A DNA stretch of 64,000 bases from Pseudomonas protegens CHA0 (GCF_000397205.1 NC_021237.1:2977001-3041000), one strand, 5' to 3'. Counted from the stretch's first letter, positions 10,514 to 22,470 are shown. Numbers and translations are program-made. The notes: generated by a model from the sequence alone, not told the origin.

Positions 10514-11146
10514 ATGCAGTCCCTGAGACGTATCTGGGAGCACCTGGAGGAGGGCCTGATTGCCCTGCTGCTGGCGACCATGACCCTGGTGACCTTCGTC
10601 TACGTGATGCTCAACAACATCTACACCCTGTTCTTCGCCCTGGCCGACAAATGGACCGCCAGCAGCGCCTTCTTCAACGCTCTGGGCGACGCCACCATGG
10701 GCCTGGCCCAGGACATGACCTGGAGCGTGGCCCTGACCAAGGCGATGTTCGGCTGGCTGATCTTCTTCGGCATCTCCTATGGCGTGCGCACCGCCGGGCA
10801 CCTGGGGGTGGACGCCCTGGTGCGCCTGACCCCGCGCCCGGTGCAGCGCTACCTGGCGCTGCTCGCCTGCCTGTGCTGCCTGGTGTACGCCGGGCTGTTC
10901 ATGGTCGCCAGCTTCAAGTGGCTGAGCGCGATCATGGCCGCCCATATCGGTGCCGAAGACCTGGACCGCTTCGGCATCCAGGTCAGCCATATCGTGGTGA
11001 TAGTGCCCATCGGCTTCGCCCTGGTGCTGATCCGCTACCTGGAAATCTTCTACCGCATCTTCACCCGACGGCAGTTCGGCCTGGGCCTGGCCGACGAGGC
11101 GGGCGAGGCCAGCAAGCTGGCGGGCAGCCATGAGGAGCGTCACTGA
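10514..11146 (+). CDS. TRAP transporter small permease subunit (DctQ)
   Basis: A 210-residue integral membrane protein with four predicted hydrophobic helices (around residues 17-38, 77-95, 115-137 and 158-177), the standard DctQ topology. ISYGVRTAGHLGVDALV in the middle is characteristic of the family. It forms the membrane complex with DctM and receives substrate from the periplasmic DctP encoded upstream. Its TGA overlaps the ATG of the dctM-type gene by one base, indicating tight translational coupling. It is somewhat longer than the shortest DctQ proteins because of the central loop at about residues 40-75. Confidence 0.92.
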   Translation: MQSLRRIWEHLEEGLIALLLATMTLVTFVYVMLNNIYTLFFALADKWTASSAFFNALGDATMGLAQDMTWSVALTKAMFGWLIFFGISYGVRTAGHLGVDALVRLTPRPVQRYLALLACLCCLVYAGLFMVASFKWLSAIMAAHIGAEDLDRFGIQVSHIVVIVPIGFALVLIRYLEIFYRIFTRRQFGLGLADEAGEASKLAGSHEERH

Positions 11147-12426
11147 TGGCCGTGCTCTGTCTGTTTCTGCTGCTGTTCGTGTTCATGTTCCTCGGCGTGC
11201 CCATCGCCATTGCCCTGGGCCTGTCGGGGGCGGTGTCGATCCTGATGTTCAGCCAGGACTCCCTGAGCTCCCTGGCGATCAAGCTGTTCGAGACCTCCGA
11301 CGCCTATACCTTCCTGGCGATTCCGTTCTTCCTCTTGTCCGGGGCCTTCATGACCACCGGCGGCGTGGCCCAGCGCCTGATCGACTTCGCCAACGCCTGC
11401 GTCGGCCACATCCGTGGCGGCCTGGCCATTGCCGCGGTGCTGGCCTGCATGCTGTTCGCCGCGCTGTCCGGTTCCTCGCCGGCCACCGTGGCGGCGGTGG
11501 GCTCGATTGCCGTGGCGGGCATGGTGCGCTCCGGCTATCCCAAGGAGTTCGGCGCCGGGATCATCTGTAACGCCGGGACCCTGGGCATCCTGATTCCGCC
11601 GTCGATCGTCATGGTGGTGTACTCGGCGGCCACCGAGACTTCGGTGGGCAAGCTGTTCATGGCCGGCGTGGTGCCCGGGTTGCTGCTGGGCCTGCTGCTG
11701 ATGGTGGCGATCTACATCGTGGCCCGGGTGAAAAAGCTGCCGGCCCAGCCACGGGCCACCTTTGGCCAGTGGCTGAGTGCTGCGCGCCGGGCGTTCTGGG
11801 GCCTGTTGTTGCTGGTGATCATCCTTGGCGGCATCTACAGCGGCATGTTCACGCCTACTGAGGCGGCGGCGGTGGCGGCAGTGTACTCGGCCTTCGTCGC
11901 CCTGTTCGTGTACCGCGACATGAAGCTGCGGGACTGCCCCAAGGTGCTGCTGGAGTCGGGCCGGCTGTCGATCATGCTGATGTTCATCATCGCCAACGCC
12001 ATGCTCTTCGCCCATGTGCTGACCACCGAACAGATCCCCCAGGAAATCACCGCCTGGGTGATTTCCGAAGGCCTGACGCCGATCGGTTTCCTGCTGATGG
12101 TCAACGTGGTGCTGCTGGTGGCGGGCAGCTTCATGGAGCCCTCGGCGATCGTGCTGATCCTGGCGCCGATCTTCTTCCCGATTGCCATGAAGCTGGGGAT
12201 CGACCCGATTCACCTGGGCATCGTCATGGTGGTCAACATGGAGATCGGCCTGGTGCACCCGCCGGTGGGCCTGAACCTGTTCGTGACCTCGGCGGTGACC
12301 GGCCTGACCCTGGGCCAGACCATCCGCGCGGCGATGCCGTGGCTGATGATCCTGCTGCTGTTCCTGATCCTGGTGACCTACGTGCCGCTGATCTCCCTGG
12401 CCTTGCCCAACTGGCTGGGCATGTAG
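11146..12426 (+). CDS. TRAP transporter large permease subunit (DctM)
   Basis: A 426-residue, very hydrophobic protein of the DctM/SiaM type with about 11-12 membrane segments. Family motifs include IPFFLLSGAFMTTGG, ALSGSSPATVAAVGSIA and GILIPPSIVMVVYS, and the HPPVGLNLFV stretch towards the end. It is the ion-coupled carrier subunit that uses the sodium gradient to import the substrate delivered by DctP. It is the last gene of the operon; two duplicated REP units follow and can act as transcript-end structures. By context the substrate is a dicarboxylate such as itaconate. Confidence 0.94.
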   Translation: MAVLCLFLLLFVFMFLGVPIAIALGLSGAVSILMFSQDSLSSLAIKLFETSDAYTFLAIPFFLLSGAFMTTGGVAQRLIDFANACVGHIRGGLAIAAVLACMLFAALSGSSPATVAAVGSIAVAGMVRSGYPKEFGAGIICNAGTLGILIPPSIVMVVYSAATETSVGKLFMAGVVPGLLLGLLLMVAIYIVARVKKLPAQPRATFGQWLSAARRAFWGLLLLVIILGGIYSGMFTPTEAAAVAAVYSAFVALFVYRDMKLRDCPKVLLESGRLSIMLMFIIANAMLFAHVLTTEQIPQEITAWVISEGLTPIGFLLMVNVVLLVAGSFMEPSAIVLILAPIFFPIAMKLGIDPIHLGIVMVVNMEIGLVHPPVGLNLFVTSAVTGLTLGQTIRAAMPWLMILLLFLILVTYVPLISLALPNWLGM

Positions 12427-12433
12427 CGCCCCC

Positions 12434-12630
12434 ATCGCTGGCAAGCCAGCTCCTACAGGCGCGCATAACCCCGTAGGAGCCGGCCTGCCGCGAACCGCGC
12501 AGCGGCCATTGGGCGCGGTTGATGGCGAGGGAATGGGGCGATCTTGCGGGCGCTTTCGCTGGCAAGCCAGCTCCTACAGGCGGGCATATCCCCGTAGGAG
12601 CCGGCTTGCCGGCGAACCGCGCAGCGGCCA
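12434..12630. repeat. Two duplicated REP pairs
   Basis: Two similar blocks (about 12434-12507 and 12553-12630), each made of GCTGGCAAGCCAGCTCCTAC, a linker CAGGCGSGCATA and an inverted arm CCGTAGGAGCCGGCYTGCC, then CGAACCGCGCAGCGGCC. They fill the gap between the convergent TRAP operon and glycosylase gene. Confidence 0.9.
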
Positions 12631-12657
12631 GTCCGCACCGGGTCAAGTGCGCGGTGT

Positions 12658-13269
12658 TCAGGCCGTCGGCACGCGCCACAGGTACCAGGCAGCAGTGGTG
12701 CGCCAGGGGCTCCAGGCCTGGCCGATCTGGCGCAGCTGCCGGGGGCTGGGCTGTTTCTCCAGGTCTTTCAGGCGGCGATAACCTTCGCGCACGCCAAAGT
12801 CGTCCACCGGCAGTATGTCCTCGCGCTCAAGGCTGTAGATCAGCAGCATCTCCACGGTCCAGCGGCCAATGCCGGGCAGCTGGATCAGGCGCTCTATCAA
12901 CTGTTCGTCATCCAGGCCGCGGGCGCTGGCGGCATCGGGGACGCGGCCGTCCAGGGTGGCCTGGGCGATGCCCTGCAGGGTCGCTACCTTGCGTGCGGAA
13001 AAGCCGCAGCCGCGCAGGCTCTCCAGGCTGGCATCGGCCAGTTGCCCGGGCGTAGGGAAGTCCTGCCCGGGAAACAAAGCGCGCAGGCGGCCGAGTATCG
13101 CGTCGCCCGCGCGGGCATGCAGTTGCTGGTAGGCCACCGCGCGCACCAGCGCCTGATAAGGCTCGCGCTCCGGGCGGGGCTGGTGCAGGCAGGGGCCGAC
13201 GGCGGCGATCAGCGCGGCCCAGTCGGCATCCAGTGCGGCAAGAAAACGAGTGGCAGGGCAGGTGGGCAT
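12658..13269 (-). CDS. DNA-3-methyladenine glycosylase II (AlkA-type, HhH-GPD)
   Basis: A 203-residue base-excision repair glycosylase. The helix-hairpin-helix motif LPGIGRWT lies at 131-138, and the catalytic acid is Asp156 or Asp157 in DILPVDDFGV. It lacks the N-terminal TATA-like domain of E. coli AlkA (282 residues), so it is the short catalytic form common in Pseudomonas, comparable with yeast Mag1. It removes alkylated purines such as 3-methyladenine from DNA. No Ada-type regulator is adjacent, and the gene stands alone between the REP-filled gap and the pfe locus. Confidence 0.9.
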   Translation of the reverse strand: MPTCPATRFLAALDADWAALIAAVGPCLHQPRPEREPYQALVRAVAYQQLHARAGDAILGRLRALFPGQDFPTPGQLADASLESLRGCGFSARKVATLQGIAQATLDGRVPDAASARGLDDEQLIERLIQLPGIGRWTVEMLLIYSLEREDILPVDDFGVREGYRRLKDLEKQPSPRQLRQIGQAWSPWRTTAAWYLWRVPTA

Positions 13270-13386
13270 TGGTGATCCGGAACAAGTGGCGGGGCGAGCG
13301 GCAGATTAGCCCGCCGCCCCAAGGCTTGCACCCTGTCTCTTGCGCTGGAACTCGCGGCCCGGGCCTTGCACCCGGGCGCAGGGTTT

Positions 13387-16574
<3,188 letters not shown>

Positions 16575-16616
16575 CGGTGATCTCCGGGACAGAGGCAGAA
16601 ACAGAAGATCACGAAT

Positions 16617-16635
16617 GATAATGACTGCTATTTGC
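16617..16635 (-). promoter_or_regulatory. Fur-box-like operator upstream of pfeA
   Basis: On the pfeA strand the sequence GCAAATAGCAGTCATTATC agrees with the 19-base Fur consensus GATAATGATAATCATTATC at 13 positions by eye. It sits in the gap between pfeS and pfeA, where iron control of the receptor gene is expected. Confidence 0.6.
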
Positions 16636-16715
16636 GAGTAAAGCGCATTAACTTTCTAAACACTTCCAGGTCGGTACGAGGTTCTGTCAGGGAGCCGGGC
16701 GCGCTTGTGCCGGGC

Positions 16716-18053
16716 CTAGGCGGCGGGCAGCAGCAGGTGCATGCACAGCCCGGGGTGGCCGTTGCTGGCCCAGATCCGCCCCTGGTGCAGCTCCACGGCG
16801 CGCCGGGCGATGGCCAGGCCCAGGCCGAAGCCGTCGCCCTGGGCCGAGTCCAGGCGCTGGTAGGGCTGGAAGATGCGTTGCAGGTCCTGTTCGGCGACCC
16901 CTGGTCCCTGGTCTTCCAGGCACAGGTGCCAATAGGCGCCTTCGCGCCAGCCGCGCAGGCTCACCCGGCCGCCGGCGGGGGAGTAGCGGATCGCGTTGCG
17001 CAGCAGGTTCTCCAGGGCCTGGGCGATGCTGTCCAGGTGCACCTGGACCCGGCACTCGGCGTCCAGCAGGCAGGGCAGGCGCTCGGCGTCCCAGGCGCTT
17101 TCGAAGCAGGCGTCCTGGCGCAGGGCTTCCCAGATCGACAGCACCTGCACCGCTTCGGTAGGCAGTTGCGGGCGCTCGGTGTCGAGCCAGGCCAGGTCCA
17201 GGGTGTCTTCCAGCAGGCGCTGCATGTCGGCGATCTCACGGTCCAGGCGCTGGCGCAACTGCTCCGGCGGCAACCGGCTGTCATGGGCGATGCGCAACCG
17301 CGCCAGGGGCGTGCGCAGCTCATGGGACAGCGTGCGCAGCAACAGGCGCTGCTGGGCCAGGCTCTGGCGCAGGCGCTCGGCCATGTGCTCGAAGGCCAGG
17401 GCCAGTTCCCCCAGTTCGTCGTGGCGGTTCACCAGGGGCGTGCCCAGGCCCTGGCTTTCCAGGTCGTCGGCGCGCAAGGCATCGGCGCGGTCGCGCAGGC
17501 GGTTCAACGGCAGCACCAGGTGGCGGTAGAGCAACAGGCCGAGCAGGGCGGCCAGCAGGGTCGGCACCACGCCATGGCTGAGCAGGTGGGTCCAGGGCGT
17601 CAGGCCGCTGGGCAGCAGGCGCTCGGGTAGTTGCAGCACCAGCCGGCCTTGCTCCGGGTGCTCGGGGAATTCGATGCTGACGTAGGGCAACTCGTCCTGC
17701 AGGCGCCGGCTCATGGGCCAGTCGAGCTTGCGCATGAAGGTCAGGTGGCTGGCTTCCTCGGCGGTCAGCGGCGTGCTGCCCAGGCTCTGCAGGCGATCGC
17801 CGATCACCGCGACCCAGGTGTCTTCCCGGGTTGCCAGTTGTCGCTGGAACTCATCGACCGCGGCCACCCCGCCCTGGCGCCAGGCGTGCTCGGCCTGCTG
17901 GGCGTAGCTGGCCAGGTACTGGCGGTCGGCGGGGTCGAGAAAATAGGTGCTGCGCTCGGCCGACAGGCCCCAGGTCCAGATGATCCAGGTCAGCAGCAGG
18001 CAGAAGCCGATCTGCAACAGCGCCAGTTTCCACAGCAGGGGGTGACGGCGCAT
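16716..18053 (-). CDS. pfeS: Sensor histidine kinase PfeS
   Basis: A 445-residue membrane sensor kinase. Two membrane helices (about 7-28 and 158-178) enclose a periplasmic domain. A HAMP linker follows, then the H-box [10 protein letters not shown] with His244, the N-box LLRNAIRYSP, and the G-boxes EDQGPGV and GDGFGLGLAIA. The start at 18053 overlaps the pfeR stop by one base; in-frame codons further upstream lie within pfeR and are rejected. In P. aeruginosa PfeS responds to periplasmic ferric enterobactin and phosphorylates PfeR to switch on pfeA. The same gene order here supports the same role. Confidence 0.9.
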   Translation of the reverse strand: MRRHPLLWKLALLQIGFCLLLTWIIWTWGLSAERSTYFLDPADRQYLASYAQQAEHAWRQGGVAAVDEFQRQLATREDTWVAVIGDRLQSLGSTPLTAEEASHLTFMRKLDWPMSRRLQDELPYVSIEFPEHPEQGRLVLQLPERLLPSGLTPWTHLLSHGVVPTLLAALLGLLLYRHLVLPLNRLRDRADALRADDLESQGLGTPLVNRHDELGELALAFEHMAERLRQSLAQQRLLLRTLSHELRTPLARLRIAHDSRLPPEQLRQRLDREIADMQRLLEDTLDLAWLDTERPQLPTEAVQVLSIWEALRQDACFESAWDAERLPCLLDAECRVQVHLDSIAQALENLLRNAIRYSPAGGRVSLRGWREGAYWHLCLEDQGPGVAEQDLQRIFQPYQRLDSAQGDGFGLGLAIARRAVELHQGRIWASNGHPGLCMHLLLPAA

Positions 18054-18745
18054 CAGTGGCGTTCCGCTTCCACCAGGATGTAGCCCGCGCCGCGCACCGC
18101 CTGGATCTGCAGGTGCTGCACCCCAAGGTCGGCGAGTTTGCGCCGCAGGTTGCACACGTGCACATCCAGGCCGCGATCGAGCCTCGTGTAGATGCGGTGC
18201 AGTACGTGCTGATAGAGAAACGGCTTGCTCAGGGTTTCCCCGGGGTGCTCGCGCAGGGTCACCAGCAACCGGTATTCCGAGCCGGTCAGGCCCGCTGCGC
18301 GGCCCTGGTGCAGCACGTCCTGGGCCTGGTCGTCGAAGCTCAGGTGCGGGTCCTGGCGCGTGGCCTGCAGCTGTTGCACCCGGGCCATGCGCCGCAGCAG
18401 GGCGTCGGCGCGGGCGTCCAGTTCGGCCAGGCTGAAGGGCTTGGGCAGGTAGTCGTCGGCGCCTCGGGTAAAGCCGGTGATGCGGTCCTGCTCGGCGCCC
18501 AGGGCCGACATCAGCATCACCGGCGTGCCCTGTTCCTGGCGCAGGGTTTCCAGCAGGGCCAGGCCGTCCATGCCCGGCAGCATGATGTCCAGCAGCACCA
18601 GGTCGAAGTGGCCGGCGCGCACCGCGGCCAGCCCCTGGCGGCCGTCGGTGCAGGTGGTGACGGTAAAGCCGCGCTGGCGGAAATGCAGGTCCAGGTCGTC
18701 GCGCAGTCGGGCGTCGTCTTCCACGAGAAGCAGGTTGGGGGTCAT
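18053..18745 (-). CDS. pfeR: OmpR-type response regulator PfeR
   Basis: A 230-residue response regulator. The receiver domain has the acidic pair near 9-11, phospho-acceptor Asp53 in VLLDIMLPG and Lys102 in YLPKPFS. The C-terminal winged-helix domain ends with the typical RRKLADLGVQHLQIQAVRGAGYIL segment. ATG 18745 gives the canonical length. The TGA overlaps the ATG of pfeS, so the two are translated as a coupled pair. It should activate pfeA when enterobactin is present. The divergent gap to the next gene (18746-18927) is AT-rich; AATGAGAACGTTTTACAT at 18775-18792 could be a weak Fur site, but I do not score it. Confidence 0.9.
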   Translation of the reverse strand: MTPNLLLVEDDARLRDDLDLHFRQRGFTVTTCTDGRQGLAAVRAGHFDLVLLDIMLPGMDGLALLETLRQEQGTPVMLMSALGAEQDRITGFTRGADDYLPKPFSLAELDARADALLRRMARVQQLQATRQDPHLSFDDQAQDVLHQGRAAGLTGSEYRLLVTLREHPGETLSKPFLYQHVLHRIYTRLDRGLDVHVCNLRRKLADLGVQHLQIQAVRGAGYILVEAERH

Positions 18746-18869
18746 GGGGCAGAGCACTTGAATGGAAATATTTAATGAGAACGTTTTACATTTGCGAATA
18801 TTGCAGCAATGCCCTTGGCTATGCAATTGCCATGATGGGCGGGCATGACCGGGATCAACTGAACAAGAA

Positions 18870-18883
18870 GTTGAATATTCAAC
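18870..18883. promoter_or_regulatory. Perfect 14-bp palindrome GTTGAATATTCAAC (candidate operator)
   Basis: Lies 44 bases upstream of the YheO-type regulator gene. It is flanked by further related half-sites, GATCAACT at 18853-18860 and GTGTTGATA at 18888-18896, giving three spaced TTGA/TCAA half-sites. This suggests an operator for the regulator encoded directly downstream (autoregulation) or for the divergent pfeR promoter. Confidence 0.55.
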
Positions 18884-18927
18884 AAAGTGTTGATATTTTT
18901 CCTGGCCGTTCACCTTGGTAGTCACCC

Positions 18928-19623
18928 ATGAACCGATCTTGCGCTTCCCTGCTTGCCGAACGTCAGCTGGTGCTGCAGGTGCTGCACAGCACTTTGCAGA
19001 TGCTGGGCAGTGTAGTCGGCCGGCACGTGGAGATTGTCCTGCATGACCTTGACCGTCCCGAGTGCTCGATCGTCGCCATCGCCAATGGTCATGTCACCGG
19101 GCGCCGGGTAGGCGACCCGGTGCTGGTCGGGCCGCGCCAGGACCTGGGTTTTGCCGCGGTGCGACGTGCCCTGCAAGACCGCTCCGCGGCGACCCCGCTG
19201 GTGCTGGAGAACTACCCGACCCTGGCCCCCGACGGCCGCGAGCTGCGCAGTTCCACGGTGATCTTTCGCGACAGCAGCGGGCAGCCCTTCGCCAGCCTGT
19301 GCAGCAACAGCGACCTGAGCGGTATCGCCGCCGCTCATGCCTGCCTCGGGCAGTTGCTGGGCCTGGGCAGCGCGCCTGCGCCGCGCCGCGACGAAGCCCC
19401 CGACATGGAACAGTTGCTGGCCCAGATCATCCAGGGTGCCTGCCCGGGAAGCGGGGCGCGCATGAGCAAGCCACACAAGCTCGACGCCGTGCGCCAGATG
19501 CAGGAGCGCGGGGTGTTCATCGTCAAGGGCGGGATCGAAAAGGCCGCCGCGGCCCTGGGGGTGACCCGCTACACCATCTACAACTACCTGGAACAGATCC
19601 GCGCCCAAGGCGCCGAGGAATGA
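18928..19623 (+). CDS. YheO-type (PAS plus HTH) transcriptional regulator
   Basis: A 231-residue regulator of the YheO/DauR family. The N-terminal YheO-like PAS domain includes EIVLHDLDRPECSIVAIANG and VIFRDSSGQPFASLC. The C-terminal HTH is FIVKGGIEKAAAALGVTRYTIYNYLEQIR, the conserved end of the family. DauR, the characterised Pseudomonas member, represses D-arginine catabolism; others remain of unknown ligand. The gene overlaps the PhzF-family gene by four bases (ATGA), so the two are one operon. A palindrome just upstream may be its binding site. I infer control of its own operon. Confidence 0.87.
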   Translation: MNRSCASLLAERQLVLQVLHSTLQMLGSVVGRHVEIVLHDLDRPECSIVAIANGHVTGRRVGDPVLVGPRQDLGFAAVRRALQDRSAATPLVLENYPTLAPDGRELRSSTVIFRDSSGQPFASLCSNSDLSGIAAAHACLGQLLGLGSAPAPRRDEAPDMEQLLAQIIQGACPGSGARMSKPHKLDAVRQMQERGVFIVKGGIEKAAAALGVTRYTIYNYLEQIRAQGAEE

Positions 19624-20414
19624 CCGCGATGCAGCTCGATATCTTTCAAGTGGATGCCTTTACCTCCCACGTCTTCGGTGGCAACCCGGCGGCGGTGTGC
19701 CCCCTGGATGCCTGGTTGCCGGACGAAGTCCTGCAGCGCATCGCCCTGGAGAACAACCTGTCGGAAACCGCCTATTTCGTGCCCCAGGGCGAAGTCTTCG
19801 AACTGCGCTGGTTCACCCCCACGGTGGAGGTCGACCTGTGCGGGCACGCCACCCTGGCGGCGGCCTGGGTGCTGTTCGAGCAGTTGGGCGAGCGCCGCGA
19901 CGTGCTGCGCTTTGCCACCCGCAGCGGCGAGTTGCGGGTGAGCCGCGAGGGCGGCCTGCTGTCCATGGACTTTCCCGCCAAGCAGCCCGAAGCCGTGGCG
20001 ATTGCTCCGGCCCTGCTGCAAGCCCTGGGGTTGCCGGCGGCCGAGGCCCTGTACCGCACCGACGATTACCTGCTGGTGGTGGACGACGAATCTCTGGTGG
20101 AGGCGCTCAAGCCCGATTTCGCCGCACTGGCCGCCTTCGATGTGCGCGGCATCGCCGTGACGGCGCCGTCCCGGGCATTCGATTTCGTCTCGCGCTGGTT
20201 CGGCCCGCGGGTCGGGGTCAATGAAGACCCGGTCACCGGTTCCGCCCATACCTCCCTGGCGCCTTACTGGGCCGCGCGCCTGGGCAAGCGCCAGTTGCGG
20301 GCGCAACAGGGCGGGGCGCGCAAGGGCCAGTTGCAGTGCCAGGTGCTGGACAACGGGCGGGTGATCATCAGCGGCTACGGCGCCTTGTACCTCAAGGGCC
20401 GTATTTTCCTCTGA
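19620..20414 (+). CDS. PhzF family isomerase/epimerase
   Basis: A 264-residue PhzF-like protein (diaminopimelate epimerase fold, two similar halves). It shows the N-terminal stretch IFQVDAFTSHVFGGNPAAVC, catalytic Glu49 in NNLSETAYF, GHATLAAA from residue 75, and the C-terminal EDPVTGSAHTSLAPYW. The gene overlaps the upstream regulator by ATGA; a second in-frame ATG nine bases later is also possible. PhzF itself isomerises a phenazine precursor, but there is no phenazine operon here, so this is one of the many stand-alone members. By its pairing with a DauR-like regulator it could act on a small amino-acid-like molecule. Confidence 0.9.
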   Translation: MTAMQLDIFQVDAFTSHVFGGNPAAVCPLDAWLPDEVLQRIALENNLSETAYFVPQGEVFELRWFTPTVEVDLCGHATLAAAWVLFEQLGERRDVLRFATRSGELRVSREGGLLSMDFPAKQPEAVAIAPALLQALGLPAAEALYRTDDYLLVVDDESLVEALKPDFAALAAFDVRGIAVTAPSRAFDFVSRWFGPRVGVNEDPVTGSAHTSLAPYWAARLGKRQLRAQQGGARKGQLQCQVLDNGRVIISGYGALYLKGRIFL

Positions 20415-20529
20415 ACCGGCTGTGGCGCCGCTCTGCCATGCAGGCCTGGTGCCTGCAGGCGGATTTGTCTCGGCGGTGCCGGCGGGAGTAGAGTCGCGTT
20501 TTTTTCGCCTGCTCAGGATGCTCCAGACC

Positions 20530-21177
20530 ATGCAACGGACGCGCACCTTGCCCCGCCTTTCCACCTCACCGCTGTTGGCCTTGCTCCTGGGCTTGAGTGC
20601 CGGCGCTGCCCAGGCAGCGAGCCTCAGCCAGAGCCTGCTGGAGTGCCAGCCGAGTTTTTTCAAGGCCCTGTATCAGCAGCGCGCCGAGCTCGGGCAGGTG
20701 GTGAAACTGGCGGAGAATCAGCGCCAGGGCATCGCCTGGATTCCGGTGGCGGAGCGCCGCGACAGCGCCACCGCGCTGATGGCGTTTTCCCGGCCGCTGC
20801 TGGATCAGGGCCTGCCCCTGAGCGCCTACTACGACCGCCAGTTCGACCTGGGCGAGCAGGGCACCTTTCACTTCTGGGGCTTTGAAATCGATGCCAGCCG
20901 CGAGGCCGTCATGGCCGCGCTGCCCCAGGCCGGTTGGCAGGAGACTGGCGAATACTTCGTCTCCCGGCCGCAGATCAAACTCAACGCCGCGACCCCCTGG
21001 CAGGACAACCCGGCCGCCGCTTCGGGCATCGCCCCGGCGCCGGGCTCCGCGGAAAAGATCCTCATGCTCAGCCAGGAAGACGGCAAGACCCGTTTGCTCT
21101 GCTCGCTGCAGGGCACTGTCGATCAGCCATTGCTGGAGCAGGAGCGGCCGGACCTGGCCCAGGGAGCGGGCCGATGA
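20530..21177 (+). CDS. Hypothetical exported protein, 215 residues
   Basis: A protein with a clear signal peptide (hydrophobic SPLLALLLGLSAGAAQA) and a mature part beginning ASLSQSLLECQPSFFKAL. The start is uncertain: ATG 20530 (AGGA nine bases upstream) or ATG 20518 in the same frame; longer extensions to 20422 are unlikely. The body has alternating charged and aromatic residues (YYDRQFDLGEQGTFHFWGFE) and no catalytic motif I recognise. Its stop overlaps the start of a lipoprotein gene (ATGA), so the two products are probably made together and may act together in the envelope. Confidence 0.75.
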   Translation: MQRTRTLPRLSTSPLLALLLGLSAGAAQAASLSQSLLECQPSFFKALYQQRAELGQVVKLAENQRQGIAWIPVAERRDSATALMAFSRPLLDQGLPLSAYYDRQFDLGEQGTFHFWGFEIDASREAVMAALPQAGWQETGEYFVSRPQIKLNAATPWQDNPAAASGIAPAPGSAEKILMLSQEDGKTRLLCSLQGTVDQPLLEQERPDLAQGAGR

Positions 21178-21650
21178 ACAAGCTGTCGAGCTTGAGCGCG
21201 GCGCTTTTGCTCGCCGGTTGCGCGCATTCGGGTACCCCCGGGGAGGCCCCGGCGCCGCAGCGTCCGGACGGCATGTTCAAGGTGCTGGAAAGCCCGGAAC
21301 TGGCCACCTACTTTGCCGCCAACTCGCTGGCCCTCTACCAGAACAATCCGAACCTGCGGCAGTTCTATCTGGTCAACAACTACGCCAAGCCTGCTGCGCT
21401 GGGCGGTGGCAAGCCGCCGATCTACAGCTCCCGCGCGACCCGGGTGATCAACTGCGAGAAGGATGAGTCGGCGCAGTTCGGCCGGGTGTACTTCTCCGAG
21501 CCCTTCGCCCAGGGCGTGGAGGTCATGCGCAAGGAAGATCTTGCGCAATGGGCCGCCTTTCCCCGTCAATCGTTGATCGGGGAGCTGCGCAACATGGCCT
21601 GCGCGGTCGATCCGACCCGGCTCAAGCTGGCTCCGGCACCGAGTCGGTGA
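21174..21650 (+). CDS. Hypothetical lipoprotein, 158 residues
   Basis: A short signal peptide with lipobox LLAG-Cys16 (ALLLAGC) marks an exported, lipid-anchored protein. Residues after the lipobox are Ala/Pro-rich, then a compact domain containing LYQNNPNLRQFYLVNNYAK and a pair of later cysteines (VINCEKD and NMACAVD) that could form a disulfide. The family is not one I can name. The ATG overlaps the TGA of the exported-protein gene upstream, indicating coupling. Confidence 0.75.
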   Translation: MNKLSSLSAALLLAGCAHSGTPGEAPAPQRPDGMFKVLESPELATYFAANSLALYQNNPNLRQFYLVNNYAKPAALGGGKPPIYSSRATRVINCEKDESAQFGRVYFSEPFAQGVEVMRKEDLAQWAAFPRQSLIGELRNMACAVDPTRLKLAPAPSR

Positions 21651-21785
21651 GCGGTGTCAGCCGGGCCTGTTGTTCAGTCCGGCCAGGCCATGATCAGCAT
21701 GGGCGGTGGCCCGCCTGATTGAAGCGCGCGCCGCACGCCGCCCAGGCGGCGTTCTGTCCAACTGTTGAGCACCAAGGAAGTTTCG

Positions 21786-22079
21786 ATGCTGGAAAGCAAC
21801 CGCACCATCACCCTCTCTGGCGAGCAGGCGCTGCAGGCCCTGGCGGAGCTGGAGTTCGTCTTGATCTCGTTGCACAAGATGGGCGCCTACTACATGGATA
21901 AACCCGTGGCCGACTACCAGCGCGCCACCACCGATTTCATCGATAACCAGCAGGTCACCCAGCGCCTGGCCCAGGTGCGCAGGATTCTCAGCGAACCCTT
22001 CGACCGTACCCTGGGGGAGGACGACATGGACGACATCGAGCGCCATGTGCAGGGGCTCGAACTGTGGCGGCCCGAGTAG
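21786..22079 (+). CDS. Hypothetical small cytosolic protein, 97 residues
   Basis: A protein with no signal peptide, predicted mostly helical (QALQALAELEFVLISLHKMG, VTQRLAQVRRILSEPFD), with an acidic tail DDMDDIERH. AAGGAAG lies before ATG 21786; an earlier in-frame ATG at 21765 is weaker. The product is unfamiliar to me; many pseudomonads carry such short conserved proteins. It precedes another small protein gene by 40 bp in the same direction. Confidence 0.65.
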   Translation: MLESNRTITLSGEQALQALAELEFVLISLHKMGAYYMDKPVADYQRATTDFIDNQQVTQRLAQVRRILSEPFDRTLGEDDMDDIERHVQGLELWRPE

Positions 22080-22119
22080 CAGCGCGAGGGCTGCCCGCCG
22101 ATTTATCAAGGAACCTGCC

Positions 22120-22470
22120 ATGTCCAGAATAAGCATCGCCGCCGCGACTCCCAGCACTGACCTGGCGCTGGTCAAGTTTCTCCATCAGCGCCTGGGCCTG
22201 TCCCTGCGTATTGCCCAGGGCTATCTGCGCCGTGGCGCCGAGGGTTTCTTCTACAGCGCCAAGCTGTTTCACAACGACCATGTGGAACGTGAGCAGGAAC
22301 TGCGCGACATCCTCGCCTTCTGCAACAACGCCCAGGTGCCGCTGCTGATTGTCGAAAGCGACCCCGATGAGCAATGGAACGGGGTTGCGCCCGAAGCGCT
22401 GGAGGACTGCGCGATGCCCCAGGAGCACTTGTTCAATCTGCTCCAGGCCTATGAAGAGGACTATCAATAA
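22120..22470 (+). CDS. Hypothetical small cytosolic protein, 116 residues
   Basis: A soluble protein that starts at ATG 22120 with AAGGAAC upstream. Visible features are a helical N-terminal half (LALVKFLHQRLGLSLRIAQG), a His/Glu-rich middle (FHNDHVEREQELRDI) and an acidic end (YEEDYQ). No domain is recognised. It is followed by a short inverted repeat AGGCCCG-GGAG-CGGGCCT (22470-22487) without a T tract, a possible weak terminator. It is probably co-transcribed with the preceding small gene. Confidence 0.65.
   Translation: MSRISIAAATPSTDLALVKFLHQRLGLSLRIAQGYLRRGAEGFFYSAKLFHNDHVEREQELRDILAFCNNAQVPLLIVESDPDEQWNGVAPEALEDCAMPQEHLFNLLQAYEEDYQ

Noticed and set aside
19620..20414. Phenazine biosynthesis from the PhzF-like gene
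   Set aside because: No other phz gene is nearby and single PhzF-family proteins are common in non-producers.
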